64,000 nucleotides of DNA from NCBI RefSeq assembly GCF_028912405.1, contig NZ_JAKELO010000002.1, positions 1,745,276-1,809,275 on the forward strand, read 5' to 3'. This DNA comes from Methanogenium marinum. Its GTDB lineage: Archaea; Halobacteriota; Methanomicrobia; Methanomicrobiales; Methanomicrobiaceae. Numbering within the stretch: position 1 is the stretch's first letter; each line of letters begins with the position of its first letter. Position numbers and translations under genes: made by a program. Shown here one piece after another: positions 16,131 to 25,566 of this stretch. The notes below the pieces were generated by a model. That model was not told the DNA's origin. It worked only from the letters and a program-made list of their open reading frames with translations, and searched no databases.

Positions 16131-16866
16131 GTTGATTGAGATAACCATTGACGGGAGGAAAGTGGCCGTGGAAAAGGGTACAAAGATCCTTTCAGCGGCA
16201 AAAGAACTGGGCATTGAAATTCCTACGCTCTGCCATCATGAAGCCCTCCCGCCGGACGGGAACTGCCGCCTCTGTCAGGTGGAAGTTGTCGAACGTGGGA
16301 AGCGAAAGCTTGCGGTCTCCTGCATGTATCCGGTCCGTGGGCCGATGGAGGTATTTACCAACACGGAACGGGTAATGGATGCACGCCGGTCAGTGATCCG
16401 TCTCCACCTGAACCGGTGCCCGCAGGCAACCATCCTGCAGGATCTTGCCCGTGAGTATGGGGTTGAACCACTGGATGAACGGTTTGTTGCAGAGCATGAT
16501 GATCTTTGTATACGATGCGGGCGGTGTGTTCGTGCCTGTGCTGCACTCGGCAATAACTGCCTGGGGTTCGCCGGGCGGGGGTGGGACCGCACCATCATTC
16601 CCCCCTTTGACGAACCACCTGTGGGGTGTCTTGGATGTGCTGCCTGTGCAGAGGTCTGCCCGACAGGTGCAATTAAGGTCCGTGAAGAAGGGAATATTCG
16701 TGAGATCTGGGGTCGTGAATTCAGGCTTGTCCGGTGCACTTCATGTGGTGAATATTTCGCAACCAAAGAACAGCTTGAGAAGGTAGATTCCTGTGGAGTA
16801 GAGGTATCTGAAATATGTCCACACTGCCGGAAACGTGATGAGGCAAAGCGCATGAAAATTTCATGA
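16123..16866 (+). CDS. NuoG/HydA N-terminal-like iron-sulfur protein without a catalytic domain
   Basis: About 247 residues from ATG 16123. It has an N-terminal [2Fe-2S] ferredoxin ([15 protein letters not shown]), then the HLNRCP position where NuoG normally has a His/Cys3 cluster, but only the His and first Cys remain. Two [4Fe-4S] motifs follow ([23 protein letters not shown]), and a C-terminal zinc ribbon (CTSCGEYF...CPHC). No H-cluster or molybdopterin domain follows, so it is an electron-transfer subunit. It overlaps the NuoF-like gene by 8 bases. It probably links the flavin subunit to a separate catalytic unit, with the aldehyde oxidoreductase genes just downstream as candidates. Confidence 0.8.
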   Translation: MTELIEITIDGRKVAVEKGTKILSAAKELGIEIPTLCHHEALPPDGNCRLCQVEVVERGKRKLAVSCMYPVRGPMEVFTNTERVMDARRSVIRLHLNRCPQATILQDLAREYGVEPLDERFVAEHDDLCIRCGRCVRACAALGNNCLGFAGRGWDRTIIPPFDEPPVGCLGCAACAEVCPTGAIKVREEGNIREIWGREFRLVRCTSCGEYFATKEQLEKVDSCGVEVSEICPHCRKRDEAKRMKIS

Positions 16867-17080
16867 TGATGAGTGAATTATTCACAATTCAAATACTATT
16901 TTCCATTAACTAACTGAGTATGTAAATATTTAATTATTGATCAAATTTGCCCTTATTTTTGAATTCATTTGAATATTGGTCGTATTTTTTATTGCGCTCA
17001 TGAATACCTTAATTACGTTCTCAGGTCATTGGTGACTTGTAATGATCTGATTTAAGATCCGTTACAGGAGTTGAAATCCG
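16867..17080 (+). promoter_or_regulatory. A/T-rich leader before the aldehyde oxidoreductase pair
   Basis: A 214-base gap, much richer in A/T than the genes around it, with several TATA-like runs (AAATATTTAATTATTG; CGTATTTTTTATTG). It ends with the ribosome binding site CAGGAG before ATG 17081. It probably holds a promoter for the two-gene unit downstream, possibly with read-through from the Nuo-like genes. Confidence 0.45.
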
Positions 17081-17569
17081 ATGGATAATGCCAGAAAACT
17101 GCTGATGATTGCACCTGAAAAGTGCATCAGCTGCGGAACATGCGAACTGGCCTGTTCCCTTGCCCACGAAGGGGAATTCAGACCCTCGAAATCACGAATA
17201 ACCGTATACCGGTTTGAAATGGGAGTTACCATCCCGATGACCTGCTTCCAGTGTGACAGCCCTGCCTGTGTCGCAGCATGCAGGACCAGTGCACTGGTGA
17301 AGAATACTGAGAGTGGTGTCGTCACCATTAACAGTGAGAAATGTATCGGATGCAGGATGTGTGAGATGGCCTGTCCGTTTGGCAATATTGCGTACAATGC
17401 GGTCACAAAGACACCGATGAAGTGTGATCTATGTGGCGGAGATCCTGAATGTGCGAAATACTGCCCGACACATGCCATCGAGTACGTGCCTGCAGATGCG
17501 GCAGTGAGCAAAAAAAAGTATGAATTCTCAGCAAAAATGGCTGCAGCAATAGGGGAGGGGAATAAATAA
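17081..17569 (+). CDS. Polyferredoxin subunit of tungsten oxidoreductase (WOR-S/BamC-like)
   Basis: A 162-residue protein with sixteen cysteines arranged for four [4Fe-4S] clusters: [36 protein letters not shown] and [15 protein letters not shown]. It belongs to the family of small polyferredoxins paired with aldehyde:ferredoxin oxidoreductases (WOR-S, AorA, BamC). Its TAA overlaps the ATG of the AOR gene (TAATG), so the two subunits are translated together. It should pass electrons from the tungstopterin site to ferredoxin or to the NuoEFG-like proteins encoded upstream. Confidence 0.85.
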   Translation: MDNARKLLMIAPEKCISCGTCELACSLAHEGEFRPSKSRITVYRFEMGVTIPMTCFQCDSPACVAACRTSALVKNTESGVVTINSEKCIGCRMCEMACPFGNIAYNAVTKTPMKCDLCGGDPECAKYCPTHAIEYVPADAAVSKKKYEFSAKMAAAIGEGNK

Positions 17570-19380
17570 TGAATGGCTGGACAGGCACTGTGCTCCGTAT
17601 CAACCTCACGGAGGGCACAGTACAAAAAGAACCCCTGAGAACAGATGATGCAAATGAGTATATCGGAGGAAGGGGCCTCGGATCAAAGTACTTCATGGAC
17701 GAAGTGGACCCAAAAATCGATGCTCTGGGACCTGGGAACAAGCTTATTTATGCAACGGGACCTCTGACCGGCACGATGGGTGTCTCTACCGGCCGCCATG
17801 ACATCATTGCAAAAGGACCATTGAATGATACCCTTGCAGCATCTAATTCCGGTGGATATTTTGGCCCGGAAATAAAGTATGCCGGGTATGACATGATTAT
17901 TTTTGAAGGAAAGTCCGAAAAGCCGGTCTATGTATTCATCAATAACGGCAGTGTTGAGATCCGTGATGCTTCCCATCTCTGGGGCAAAAATGTTCCTGAT
18001 ACAACGGATATTCTGCTCACAGAGACAGACGCTGACGCAAAGGTCAGCTGTATAGGGCCTGCAGGTGAAAATCTGGTTCTGTTTGCCGCAATTATTAATG
18101 ATAAACATCGTGCTGCCGGCCGGACCGGTATAGGTGCGGTGATGGGTTCTAAGAACCTCAAGGCACTGGTGGTCCGCGGAACTGGTGGTGTAAAGATAGC
18201 AGATAAGGCCGGATTCCTTAAAGCTATTCAGGATGGCCGTGCTAAAATATTTGCAAACCCGGTTACATCTGGTGGTCTTCCGGCGTTCGGGACAAATGTG
18301 CTCGTCAATATCATCAATGAAGTGGGAGGGCTCCCCACCCACAACTGGCAGGAGTCATATGATCCGGATGCAGAGAAGATAAGCGGTGAGACCCAGGCAA
18401 AAGAGAATCTCTCCCATGGAAAAGGATGTGCCGGTTGTGTGATTGGCTGTGGGCGTGTCGAAAAGGCACATGGCAAATTTGCATCTTCCGGTGAGGGCCC
18501 GGAGTATGAGACGACATGGGCCTTTGGCTCTGACTGTGGCGTATCTGATGTAAATGCAGTGCTGAAGGCAAATTTCCTCTGCAATGAATTAGGTCTTGAC
18601 ACCATTACGATGGGAAGCACCATTGCCTGTGCGATGGAACTCAATCAGAGAGGATTTATTGACAGTACAATAACAGGCACTGATCTGCGGTTTGGAAATG
18701 CGGATGCCATGGTTGAGATGGTAGAAGCAACAGCATATCGGAAAGGGTTCGGAAATAACCTCGCCGAAGGGTCATACCGGCTTGCAGATTCCTATGGTCA
18801 TGCGGAACTCTCGATGACCGTGAAGAAACAGGAGATGCCTGCCTATGACCCGCGTGCTATTCAGGGTATTGGCCTTGAGTATGCCACCTCAAACCGTGGC
18901 GGCTGTCATGTCAGGGGATATACCATCTCTCCTGAAGTGCTTGGCCTTCCGATGAAGATGGATCCGGCCACGACCGAGGGGAAACCCCAGATCCTGAAGG
19001 TATTCCAGGATTTAACAGCGGCTCTCTCTGCCTCAGGTACCTGTCTCTTTACCTCATTTGCGATCGGCGGTGACGATATTGCAGCCGAGCTCACGGCAGC
19101 AACCGGTGTCACCTATACCGCAGATGATTTCATGAAAATTGGTGAGCGGATTTACAACCTGGAACGTCTCTTCATCATGAAAGCAGGCTATACAAAGGTA
19201 GATGATACGCTTCCACCACGGCTGCTGAATGATCCAATCCATGCGGGACCTTCCAAAGGCACAGTGAGTCATCTGACTGAGATGATGCCAGTGTATTATG
19301 AAGAACGTGGTTGGGATGAAGACGGCATACCAACAATGGAAAAATTAGAAGAGCTGGGCCTCAGTGCTTACGCTCTCTGA
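17569..19380 (+). CDS. Tungsten-dependent aldehyde:ferredoxin oxidoreductase family protein
   Basis: A 603-residue protein, close to the usual 605-620. Family motifs are [45 protein letters not shown], and the [4Fe-4S] ligands C287-x2-C290-x3-C294 with C492 far downstream. That spacing is almost the same as in Pyrococcus AOR. The enzyme binds a bis-pterin tungsten cofactor and oxidises aldehydes to acids, with electrons leaving through the cluster. A GGGGAGGGG ribosome binding site precedes the ATG. Its neighbours (polyferredoxin, NuoE/F/G-like) suggest a multi-subunit complex reducing ferredoxin and NAD(P)+. Substrate is not predictable. Confidence 0.9.
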   Translation: MNGWTGTVLRINLTEGTVQKEPLRTDDANEYIGGRGLGSKYFMDEVDPKIDALGPGNKLIYATGPLTGTMGVSTGRHDIIAKGPLNDTLAASNSGGYFGPEIKYAGYDMIIFEGKSEKPVYVFINNGSVEIRDASHLWGKNVPDTTDILLTETDADAKVSCIGPAGENLVLFAAIINDKHRAAGRTGIGAVMGSKNLKALVVRGTGGVKIADKAGFLKAIQDGRAKIFANPVTSGGLPAFGTNVLVNIINEVGGLPTHNWQESYDPDAEKISGETQAKENLSHGKGCAGCVIGCGRVEKAHGKFASSGEGPEYETTWAFGSDCGVSDVNAVLKANFLCNELGLDTITMGSTIACAMELNQRGFIDSTITGTDLRFGNADAMVEMVEATAYRKGFGNNLAEGSYRLADSYGHAELSMTVKKQEMPAYDPRAIQGIGLEYATSNRGGCHVRGYTISPEVLGLPMKMDPATTEGKPQILKVFQDLTAALSASGTCLFTSFAIGGDDIAAELTAATGVTYTADDFMKIGERIYNLERLFIMKAGYTKVDDTLPPRLLNDPIHAGPSKGTVSHLTEMMPVYYEERGWDEDGIPTMEKLEELGLSAYAL

Positions 19381-19455
19381 AAAATATTTTTTTTATTCCG
19401 GTTGCAAATAGTGAATGCCGGAAACCTATAATTCTGAAAAAATTAGTCCGGAATA

Positions 19456-20676
19456 TTATTTTGGAGGTATGCCACGGCAGAGAGGTTTTGCCAGATGGCG
19501 TCGTGCAGACGACGGGACTTCATACCAGCCGGGTGATATTGTCCGGGGTTCATGGATTATTTCCGGTTCATCCGCCCGTGTTTTACACCGGCGGCATTTC
19601 CACCCTTTATCTACGCCGTCACTTTTCATTCTCTTCCCGCAGGTGGGGCAGAGGGGTGGACGTTGTCTGACAATCTCCGGGCAGGTGATAACCCGGATCT
19701 TTTCCAGGTTGATGCTCTCATTTTTGTAACTGCCGCAGATTGTGATCTCATCACCCGGCGCAAGACTGCGGATGATGTCACGGAATCCTTTGGTTGGTTC
19801 GTATGCCATACATCGAACCCCTCCAGAGGCATCACTGAGGAGAAATGAGACATGTCCTCCCCGCCCTGTCTCCGGCGTATTTGCAACTACTCCTGAGAGG
19901 CGGTATGAGCATCCATCAACAAGAGATGCGATGGTTCCCTCCAGGAGATGGGCATCTGTTCCCTGGTTGGTATGGTAGATGACTTCCAGAATTGGTTTCT
20001 GGGAGCATACATATCCACGAGCTTTTTTCACCCATTCCGGAGATTCTCCCCTGATGCCGAAGATGACAGGATCGGGAGTATGGGGGAAACAGACGATGCA
20101 GTTATTTTGTGTATCCACTGTATCCCAGGTATGGGGGAACGTCTCCTCTTCTGCGCGAAAGAGACTATCTGTTTCAACACTCCGTTCTCCTTTGTCTGCA
20201 GGATCGCGGTATGTGAGAAGCTCCCAGGTCATATCCGCCTGCTTTGCTGCAATTGCGGCAGTAGCCCCGATGATGCCTCTTCCGTTCTTCCATTTTTTCA
20301 CCCGTGCTCCTGCCGCCCTGCAGACCGTTTCTGCCTCTTCGATGGTGCAGAATCCAGTGACTGCCTGAAGATAGAACGACACCGGAAACTTTGTAACAGA
20401 TACTACAAGGCCGGGATTTGTCTTTTTCTCATCGAATTCAGCCAGTTCTTCGATGCACGCTGCAGCAATCCGGAATGCCTCGTCTGTGTTTCCCTCTGCC
20501 TCAATGCAGATGGCTGCATTCCCTCGTGTCTTATATATTACATTGGGATTCAGGCGGATGAGATGCTGACCGGTTACACTGATTCCTGCCTCTTTGAGCC
20601 GGTATATCAGCACAGCTCCAAGATAGGTCGTACACATCCCTGCCGGTGAATCTGTATCATCAATCCCGATAAGCAT
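19456..20676 (-). CDS. tiaS: tRNA(Ile2) 2-agmatinylcytidine synthetase
   Basis: TiaS joins agmatine to C34 of tRNA-Ile(CAU) using ATP, so that it reads AUA codons in archaea. The sequence begins with MLIGIDDTDSPAGMCTTYLG, the hallmark start, and contains VIYKTRGNAAICIE and GRGIIGATAAIAA. A C-terminal OB fold (about 255-335) precedes a zinc ribbon (CPTCGKRM...CRRC). The ATG at 20676 is chosen; a GTG three codons upstream (20685) is the ORF-track start. It is divergent from the HTH gene, with overlapping promoters in between. Confidence 0.9.
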   Translation of the reverse strand: MLIGIDDTDSPAGMCTTYLGAVLIYRLKEAGISVTGQHLIRLNPNVIYKTRGNAAICIEAEGNTDEAFRIAAACIEELAEFDEKKTNPGLVVSVTKFPVSFYLQAVTGFCTIEEAETVCRAAGARVKKWKNGRGIIGATAAIAAKQADMTWELLTYRDPADKGERSVETDSLFRAEEETFPHTWDTVDTQNNCIVCFPHTPDPVIFGIRGESPEWVKKARGYVCSQKPILEVIYHTNQGTDAHLLEGTIASLVDGCSYRLSGVVANTPETGRGGHVSFLLSDASGGVRCMAYEPTKGFRDIIRSLAPGDEITICGSYKNESINLEKIRVITCPEIVRQRPPLCPTCGKRMKSDGVDKGWKCRRCKTRADEPEIIHEPRTISPGWYEVPSSARRHLAKPLCRGIPPK

Positions 20677-20685
20677 AAATGCCAC

Positions 20686-20725
20686 TCTTTATATGCAGTT
20701 CGCGGCTATAACAGTTTATAGCCAG
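20686..20725. promoter_or_regulatory. Compact divergent promoter region (tiaS / HTH regulator)
   Basis: Within 50 bases there is CTTTATATGC reading right and GGCTATAAACTG reading left. Each lies about 30 bases from the start codon it would serve (20726 and 20676). The TATA boxes interleave, so binding at one could block the other. The HTH protein encoded on the right may regulate both. Confidence 0.45.
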
Positions 20726-21637
20726 ATGTCATATGAACGTTTACTCCAGACAGTCACAAGTATTCTCATTATGGCGGGATATGCTGTGTCTGAACGGTGT
20801 GGGATGCGCCCCCGGAGTTTTGATCTGATTGCCCGGCGGGGTGATGAAATTCTTGTCATCAAGGGAGTGGTGCACATCGATAGTATGGGTGAGGAGATCG
20901 CTCATGAACTGGCGGCAATTGCACACTTTCTCAAGGGGAAACCACTTGTTGTCGGTGAAAAGGCCCGAGACACCGAACTCGAGCGGGGTGCAGTATACCT
21001 CCGGTACGGTATTGTCTCCACAAGTGCGATGACACTTTATGATTCCCTTGTAGAAGAGGTTCCGCCGCTCGTCTACGCGCAGCCGGGCGGTCTCTATGTG
21101 AATATCAACGGGGACCTTCTCAGGAATCTGCGGGAAGAATCCCGGATGTCACTGGGTGATCTTGCCTCATCTCTTGGTGTCTCCCGGCGGACCATCTCAA
21201 AGTACGAAAGCGGGATGGGTACGACCCTTGATATTGCCTGTCGGATGGAAGAAATATTTGATACAGCACTCGTAGAAGCGATTGATCTCCTTTCTCACTC
21301 AAATCCGTTTGAAGAAGGTGTTACTGAACATCCTGAGGAATTACCTTCCGGTTTCAGCCGAATTGGGGTGGAATACTTCAGTACCCGGAATGCGCCCTTT
21401 GAGGGTCTTGCGTTCTATGGCGATGATACCATTCTCACTGTTTGCGGGGCTGCGCAGAAAGTGATGCGGCGGGCAGCCCTTATAGCCAATCTCTCGGACA
21501 TCACAAATTCGCGTGCGATCTGTGTCATAAAAGGTTACAATAAGCAAAAGAGGGTGGGTATTGCTCTAATTATCGGAGAGTCTAAATTTGAGTCCCTTGA
21601 ATCCGGATCAGACCTCATACATCTGATCGATGATTGA
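20726..21637 (+). CDS. Archaeal HTH-type transcriptional regulator (COG1395-like)
   Basis: About 303 residues from ATG 20726 (MSYERLL), which fits homologues better than the ORF-track start at 20693. The N-terminal domain is nuclease-like in look (MRPRSFDLIARRGDEILVIKGV). A Cro/C1-type helix-turn-helix lies at about 133-185 (LREESRMSLGDLASSLGVSRRTISKYESG). The C-terminal domain (ISRIGVEYFSTRNAPFEG) is typical of this archaeal family. It is probably a DNA-binding regulator with a short or absent leader. The thermosome gene follows on the same strand after its own promoter. The target genes are unknown. Confidence 0.8.
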   Translation: MSYERLLQTVTSILIMAGYAVSERCGMRPRSFDLIARRGDEILVIKGVVHIDSMGEEIAHELAAIAHFLKGKPLVVGEKARDTELERGAVYLRYGIVSTSAMTLYDSLVEEVPPLVYAQPGGLYVNINGDLLRNLREESRMSLGDLASSLGVSRRTISKYESGMGTTLDIACRMEEIFDTALVEAIDLLSHSNPFEEGVTEHPEELPSGFSRIGVEYFSTRNAPFEGLAFYGDDTILTVCGAAQKVMRRAALIANLSDITNSRAICVIKGYNKQKRVGIALIIGESKFESLESGSDLIHLIDD

Positions 21638-21639
21638 GA

Positions 21640-21652
21640 ACTTATATATAGA
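21640..21652 (+). promoter_or_regulatory. Strong TATA-box promoter for the thermosome gene
   Basis: ACTTATATATAGA lies about 45 bases before ATG 21691 and is followed at the right distance by GGAGATAATT, a ribosome binding site. It is one of the best TATA matches in the window, which suits a highly expressed chaperonin. Confidence 0.65.
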
Positions 21653-21690
21653 ACTACAAACCATTTTTTATATCGCATTTGGAGATAATT

Positions 21691-23355
21691 ATGGCAGCAA
21701 ATCTTGGAGGCCAGCCGATTTTCATTCTGAAAGAAGGCAGCCAGAGAACCCGTGGCCGCGATGCACAGAGCTCTAACATCGCAGCCGCAAAGGCCGTTGC
21801 AGGCGCAGTCCGCACCACACTCGGTCCTAAAGGCATGGACAAAATGCTCGTTGATACTATCGGTGATGTCGTCATCACAAACGATGGTGTGACCATCCTC
21901 AAAGAGATGGACATTGAGCACCCGGCAGCAAAGATGATGGTCGAAGTCGCAAAGACCCAGGACGATGAGGTCGGCGACGGAACAACAACCGCAGTTGTTG
22001 TCGCAGGAGAACTCCTGAAGCGTGCAGAGGATCTCCTCGAGCAGGATGTTCACCCCACCGTCATTGCACACGGATACCGCCTCGCAGCAGACAAGGCACA
22101 GGAACTGATCAAAGAGATTGCAATTGATGTGAGAGCTGACGATATTGAGATGCTCAGAAAGATCGCTGACACCGCAATGACCGGCAAAGGGGCAGAGGCT
22201 GCAAAGGAAAAGCTCTGTGAACTTGTCGTCCGCGCTGTCACTATGGTCGCTGACGAAGACAATACCGTTGACATGGACTTCATCAAGGTCGAGAAGAAGG
22301 TCGGCGGCACAATCAATGACTCTGAAATCATTGAGGGTGTTGTAATCGATAAGGAACGTGTCCACCCCGGCATGCCAAAGCTTGTCGAGAACGCAAAGAT
22401 TCTGCTTCTCAATGCTCCGGTCGAGTACAAGAAGACTGAAGTTGACGCAGAGATCTCCATCACCAGCCCGGACCAGCTCCAGATGTTCCTTGACGAAGAA
22501 GAGAGGATGATCCGTGGAATCGTTGACAAGGTCATCAGCTCCGGTGCAAATGTCCTCGTATGCCAGAAGGGTATTGATGATATTGCACAGCACTACCTTG
22601 CAAAGTCAGGTGTGCTCGCAATCCGCCGTGTCAAGAAATCTGACATGACCAAGCTCTCCCGTGCAACCGGCGCATCTGTTGTCTCTTCCATTGATGCAAT
22701 TGAAGCGTCTGAACTCGGTGCAGCAGGTCGTGTTGAAGAGAAGAAGGTCTCCGGAGAGGAGATGATCTTTGTGACTGACTGTATCAACCCGAAGGCAGTG
22801 ACCCTCATTGTCCGCGGTGGCACAGAACACGTTGTCGATGAACTCGACCGTGCACTGGAAGACGCACTCCGTGTTGTCTCTGTTGCAGTGGAAGACAAGA
22901 AGTTTGTCGCTGGCGGCGGTGCACCGGAAATTGAGCTTTCCCTGCGCCTCCGTGAGTACGCAGCAACTGTCGGTGGTCGTGCACAGCTTGCAATTGAAGC
23001 ATTTGCAGCAGCACTTGAGATCATTCCCCGCACTCTTGCAGAGAATGCAGGTCTTGACCCCATTGACATGCTTGTAGAGCTCCGCTCTGAGCACGAAGCA
23101 GGCCGCAAGACCGCTGGTCTTGATGTCTTTGCAGCAAAGGCTACTGACATGCTTGTTGCAGGTGTCATTGAGCCAATGCGTGTAAAGACCCAGGCTATTT
23201 CATCCGCAGCTGAGGCTGCTGTGATGATTCTGCGTATTGATGATGTCATCGCCTCCTCCGGCGCCGGCAGTGGTCCTTCACCTGAAGAGATGGCTGCAAT
23301 GGGCGGCATGGGTGGAATGGGCGGCATGGGTGGAATGCCACCTGGCATGATGTAA
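21691..23355 (+). CDS. thsA: Thermosome subunit (group II chaperonin)
   Basis: A 554-residue subunit of the archaeal chaperonin, a double-ring ATPase that folds proteins in the cytoplasm. Typical motifs are [27 protein letters not shown], the ATP-binding [12 protein letters not shown], and [14 protein letters not shown] near the C-terminus. The tail ends in [12 protein letters not shown] repeats, as in most thermosomes. ATG 21691 is preferred to the upstream ORF start because GGAG lies 7 bases before it. Codon use is markedly biased (uniform GTC, CTC, GCA), as expected for strong expression. Confidence 0.97.
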   Translation: MAANLGGQPIFILKEGSQRTRGRDAQSSNIAAAKAVAGAVRTTLGPKGMDKMLVDTIGDVVITNDGVTILKEMDIEHPAAKMMVEVAKTQDDEVGDGTTTAVVVAGELLKRAEDLLEQDVHPTVIAHGYRLAADKAQELIKEIAIDVRADDIEMLRKIADTAMTGKGAEAAKEKLCELVVRAVTMVADEDNTVDMDFIKVEKKVGGTINDSEIIEGVVIDKERVHPGMPKLVENAKILLLNAPVEYKKTEVDAEISITSPDQLQMFLDEEERMIRGIVDKVISSGANVLVCQKGIDDIAQHYLAKSGVLAIRRVKKSDMTKLSRATGASVVSSIDAIEASELGAAGRVEEKKVSGEEMIFVTDCINPKAVTLIVRGGTEHVVDELDRALEDALRVVSVAVEDKKFVAGGGAPEIELSLRLREYAATVGGRAQLAIEAFAAALEIIPRTLAENAGLDPIDMLVELRSEHEAGRKTAGLDVFAAKATDMLVAGVIEPMRVKTQAISSAAEAAVMILRIDDVIASSGAGSGPSPEEMAAMGGMGGMGGMGGMPPGMM

Positions 23356-23365
23356 TCACTACCCA

Positions 23366-23393
23366 TAATATTTTTATTTTTTATTTTTTATTT
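23366..23393 (+). terminator. Poly-T terminator after thsA
   Basis: Three runs of T separated by single A (ATTTTTATTTTTTATTTTTTATTTG) follow the thermosome stop codon. This is a strong archaeal terminator signature. Confidence 0.65.
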
Positions 23394-23776
23394 GGGAAAC
23401 GCACAGTATAGCACACTGTATCGGTTTTTCATGGCCTTTGTGAATCTGAGGATGTGTCCCCTAAAATTTGGCAGAAGGATGAATATTCTTTATTTATGAG
23501 GTTTTCTCTCTTTTAAAAACTGAATTATGCTGGTATTTCAGAAAATTTTGGGATGATAATTACCCCAACCGATGGTGCATGGATCTGATTGTTGAGGGTG
23601 GCATGTGACTTTTTGTGTTCATTATGCTGTTCATATTTATCATCGTAGCAGAATGCATGTGAGGGAATAATGAAGAGTAATCCTAGGATTTTTTCTGATA
23701 TTTATGTCTTAATTGTAAATCAAACACTTTTCGTTCGTCTCTGAATTTTTTGGATCCCGTTCTCACTCCCCTGCCG
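23394..23776. other. Gene-free spacer
   Basis: About 380 bases of A/T-rich sequence without a frame longer than 60 codons and without a recognisable RNA or repeat. I see nothing functional apart from the promoter of the next gene at its right end. Confidence 0.4.
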
Positions 23777-23780
23777 GGAA

Positions 23781-23792
23781 GCTATTTATAGC
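23781..23792 (+). promoter_or_regulatory. TATA-box promoter for zinc-ribbon gene
   Basis: GCTATTTATAGC is a palindromic TATA box about 25-30 bases before ATG 23813. Transcription would begin almost at the start codon, giving a nearly leaderless message. Confidence 0.5.
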
Positions 23793-23812
23793 GTGCATGT
23801 ATATTTCCTCGT

Positions 23813-24184
23813 ATGACAGAGGATTTCATCCGGATGCGATATCCGACCACCTGTTACAACTGTGGCAAATTGGTTGATCAGGAGATCACTGCCTCTTCTT
23901 CACGGTCAGAGGTTGTCTGTTCAAATTGCGGGGCAACACGAATATTTGTCCCGCGGTTTGAAGAACCGGCCTCACCCGGCGAATTTGCTCCTGTCGAGTG
24001 CTATGATGTATGGGATCTCCTGTCTGATGCGACGTGCAAAAAATGTCATGTCACCGGGCCGCATCGCCTGATAATTGGATGCAGAAATTTTTCAACCCAC
24101 TGTGAAAATTGTGACTATACCCATTTTTTCCGGTTTGATCTGGAGTATATTCCGGACCGTGACGGTCCGGCAGATACCCAATAA
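23813..24184 (+). CDS. Multi-zinc-ribbon hypothetical protein
   Basis: A 123-residue protein with four CxxC pairs arranged as two zinc ribbons: CYNCGKLV...CSNCGATRI and CKKCHVTGP...CENCDYT. There is a short acidic linker between the two halves and an aromatic C-terminal end (HFFRFDLEY). It probably binds nucleic acid or a protein partner. The family is not recognised. It has its own promoter and is convergent with the PEGA gene, whose stop is 2 bases away. Confidence 0.6.
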   Translation: MTEDFIRMRYPTTCYNCGKLVDQEITASSSRSEVVCSNCGATRIFVPRFEEPASPGEFAPVECYDVWDLLSDATCKKCHVTGPHRLIIGCRNFSTHCENCDYTHFFRFDLEYIPDRDGPADTQ

Positions 24185-24186
24185 TC

Positions 24187-25308
24187 TTACATTTTCCTGT
24201 ACCACTTGTGGGTGACAAACAGAGCAGCTACAAGCAGTGAGAAAATCGCAGGGAAAACAGATGCGGGTGCAAATTTAGGGTCTGGGAGGCGCTGCATTGT
24301 AATATTAAATGATCTTTTTTCTCCTCGTGAGAGCACCACTGACCCCTGATACTCCTGGTATCCTTCATACATTAGTTCCACCTGGTGTGCACCCGGGGTC
24401 AGGTCAGTTACGGTATTTGGTGTGGCCCCCTGACTTATCGAATCAATGAATATTATTGCCCCTGAGGGTGATGATATGAAAGAAAGGGTACCTGTTCTAT
24501 TCATTTGTTCTTTTCTGAGTTTCTCTTCTTCTTGTAAATTATGCTCTTCGATTGATATGAGGGAGAATGTTACGGGTGTTACTATGCCTTCTGTGACATT
24601 GACTGATTTCGCAAGATCTATGTACCCTTCCTTTTTAATCTCAATGAGGTGTGAACCTGTCGAAATGCCGCCAGTCCTCATGGGTGTTATACCATATTTC
24701 CATTTGTCCAGGTAAATATCAGCACCATCAGGGTTGGAATTAACCGAAAGAATTCCGGATTTATATTTTTTTTCAAGGCATGCGTATATATTACAGGTAG
24801 CATTTCCGGAAACAACTGCATTTGTTGACCATGTCTCATACCCCTGGAAGATAAGTTTTATCCTGTATGTCCCAGGTTCCAGTCCTGTTATTGTCTGTGG
24901 GGTTATTCCGTGCTCTTTTTCATCAATAAAGAGTTTTGCCTGTGAGGGGGATGATGATACAGAGAGCTTTCCGTTTTTTGATATCAATGGGGACAGGGAC
25001 AGAAAAACGGATCTGTGCTGCATATCACCGGCAATTTCCGGAAGATCTTCTGTAATGGTTCGATATCCATTATTTATGGCACTGACTTGATAGTATGGTC
25101 TTTTATCAGGAGATACGACACGAACTGTCAGCATTCCGTTTGAAATTTGACCCATGTATTCATCATCAAAAAATATGGCCGCTCCGTTAACATCCAGATA
25201 GATATCATAGAAAGATAGCACGTCTGCTGTTTCCCCCATTACCTGGGTTGTGCAGCAGAGACATAACAGGAGGGTGATTAAGAGCAGGTAGGTGTAGTGA
25301 GATGGCAT
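24187..25308 (-). CDS. PEGA-repeat membrane protein
   Basis: About 373 residues with an N-terminal signal (YLLLITLLLCLCC) and a C-terminal membrane helix (VFPAIFSLLVAALFVTH) before a basic tail. The outside part carries a PEGA-like N-terminal module and three clear PEGA repeats at about 110-180, 185-255 and 275-345, each with G-LSV-S-P-A-IFID--G-TP-T---L-PG-H-I-----GY. PEGA domains occur in surface proteins and are thought to bind wall components or assist export. The ATG at 25308 is preferred to TTG 25317 because TGATC lies just before it. Confidence 0.8.
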   Translation of the reverse strand: MPSHYTYLLLITLLLCLCCTTQVMGETADVLSFYDIYLDVNGAAIFFDDEYMGQISNGMLTVRVVSPDKRPYYQVSAINNGYRTITEDLPEIAGDMQHRSVFLSLSPLISKNGKLSVSSSPSQAKLFIDEKEHGITPQTITGLEPGTYRIKLIFQGYETWSTNAVVSGNATCNIYACLEKKYKSGILSVNSNPDGADIYLDKWKYGITPMRTGGISTGSHLIEIKKEGYIDLAKSVNVTEGIVTPVTFSLISIEEHNLQEEEKLRKEQMNRTGTLSFISSPSGAIIFIDSISQGATPNTVTDLTPGAHQVELMYEGYQEYQGSVVLSRGEKRSFNITMQRLPDPKFAPASVFPAIFSLLVAALFVTHKWYRKM

Positions 25309-25336
25309 TCTGATCAATGCACGTAGTATTGTGCTC

Positions 25337-25352
25337 TCTATTTATTTTTATC
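25337..25352 (-). promoter_or_regulatory. TATA-like promoter for PEGA gene
   Basis: On the minus strand GGATAAAAATAAATAG lies about 30-40 bases upstream of the PEGA start. Confidence 0.4.
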
Positions 25353-25394
25353 CCATAATGGTATGGTTCAGGATGTCATTGCTATTATACCTTC

Positions 25395-25475
25395 TATCGG
25401 TATCTGTTCTATTGCATGAATCCCACTGGATGAAGTGATATACAGGCGTAACTGCTATATTGAAGGATACCGATA
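25395..25475. repeat. Inverted repeat TATCGGTATC ... GATACCGATA
   Basis: A perfect 10-base inverted repeat with arms at 25395-25404 and 25466-25475, separated by 61 bases. It sits between the PEGA promoter and the end of the por operon. It could be two operator half-sites or a long-loop hairpin. Confidence 0.45.
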
Positions 25476-25566
25476 AGGGATAGCAAAAAAAGGTTTTGTC
25501 ATCCAGGGTACCTGAAGGTGAGCAGGTGATATGGATGAACTGTGGAAAAAAAGATAAAAATGGTGT

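Noticed and set aside
13862-16866. Complete complex I or NiFe/FeFe hydrogenase operon
   Set aside because: Only NuoE-, NuoF- and truncated NuoG-like genes are present. No membrane subunits and no H-cluster or NiFe motifs are visible.
21535-22593. 352-aa minus-strand ORF opposite the thermosome
   Set aside because: The Cys/Leu/Asp-rich composition is typical of an antisense shadow of a codon-biased gene. Thermosome identity is certain.
23300-23355. Tandem GGCATGGGTGGAATG repeats
   Set aside because: They encode the normal Gly-Gly-Met tail of the thermosome and are not an independent repeat element.
22593-23366. 257-aa minus-strand ORF opposite the thermosome
   Set aside because: Ser/Ala-rich antisense shadow; no ribosome binding site or family features.
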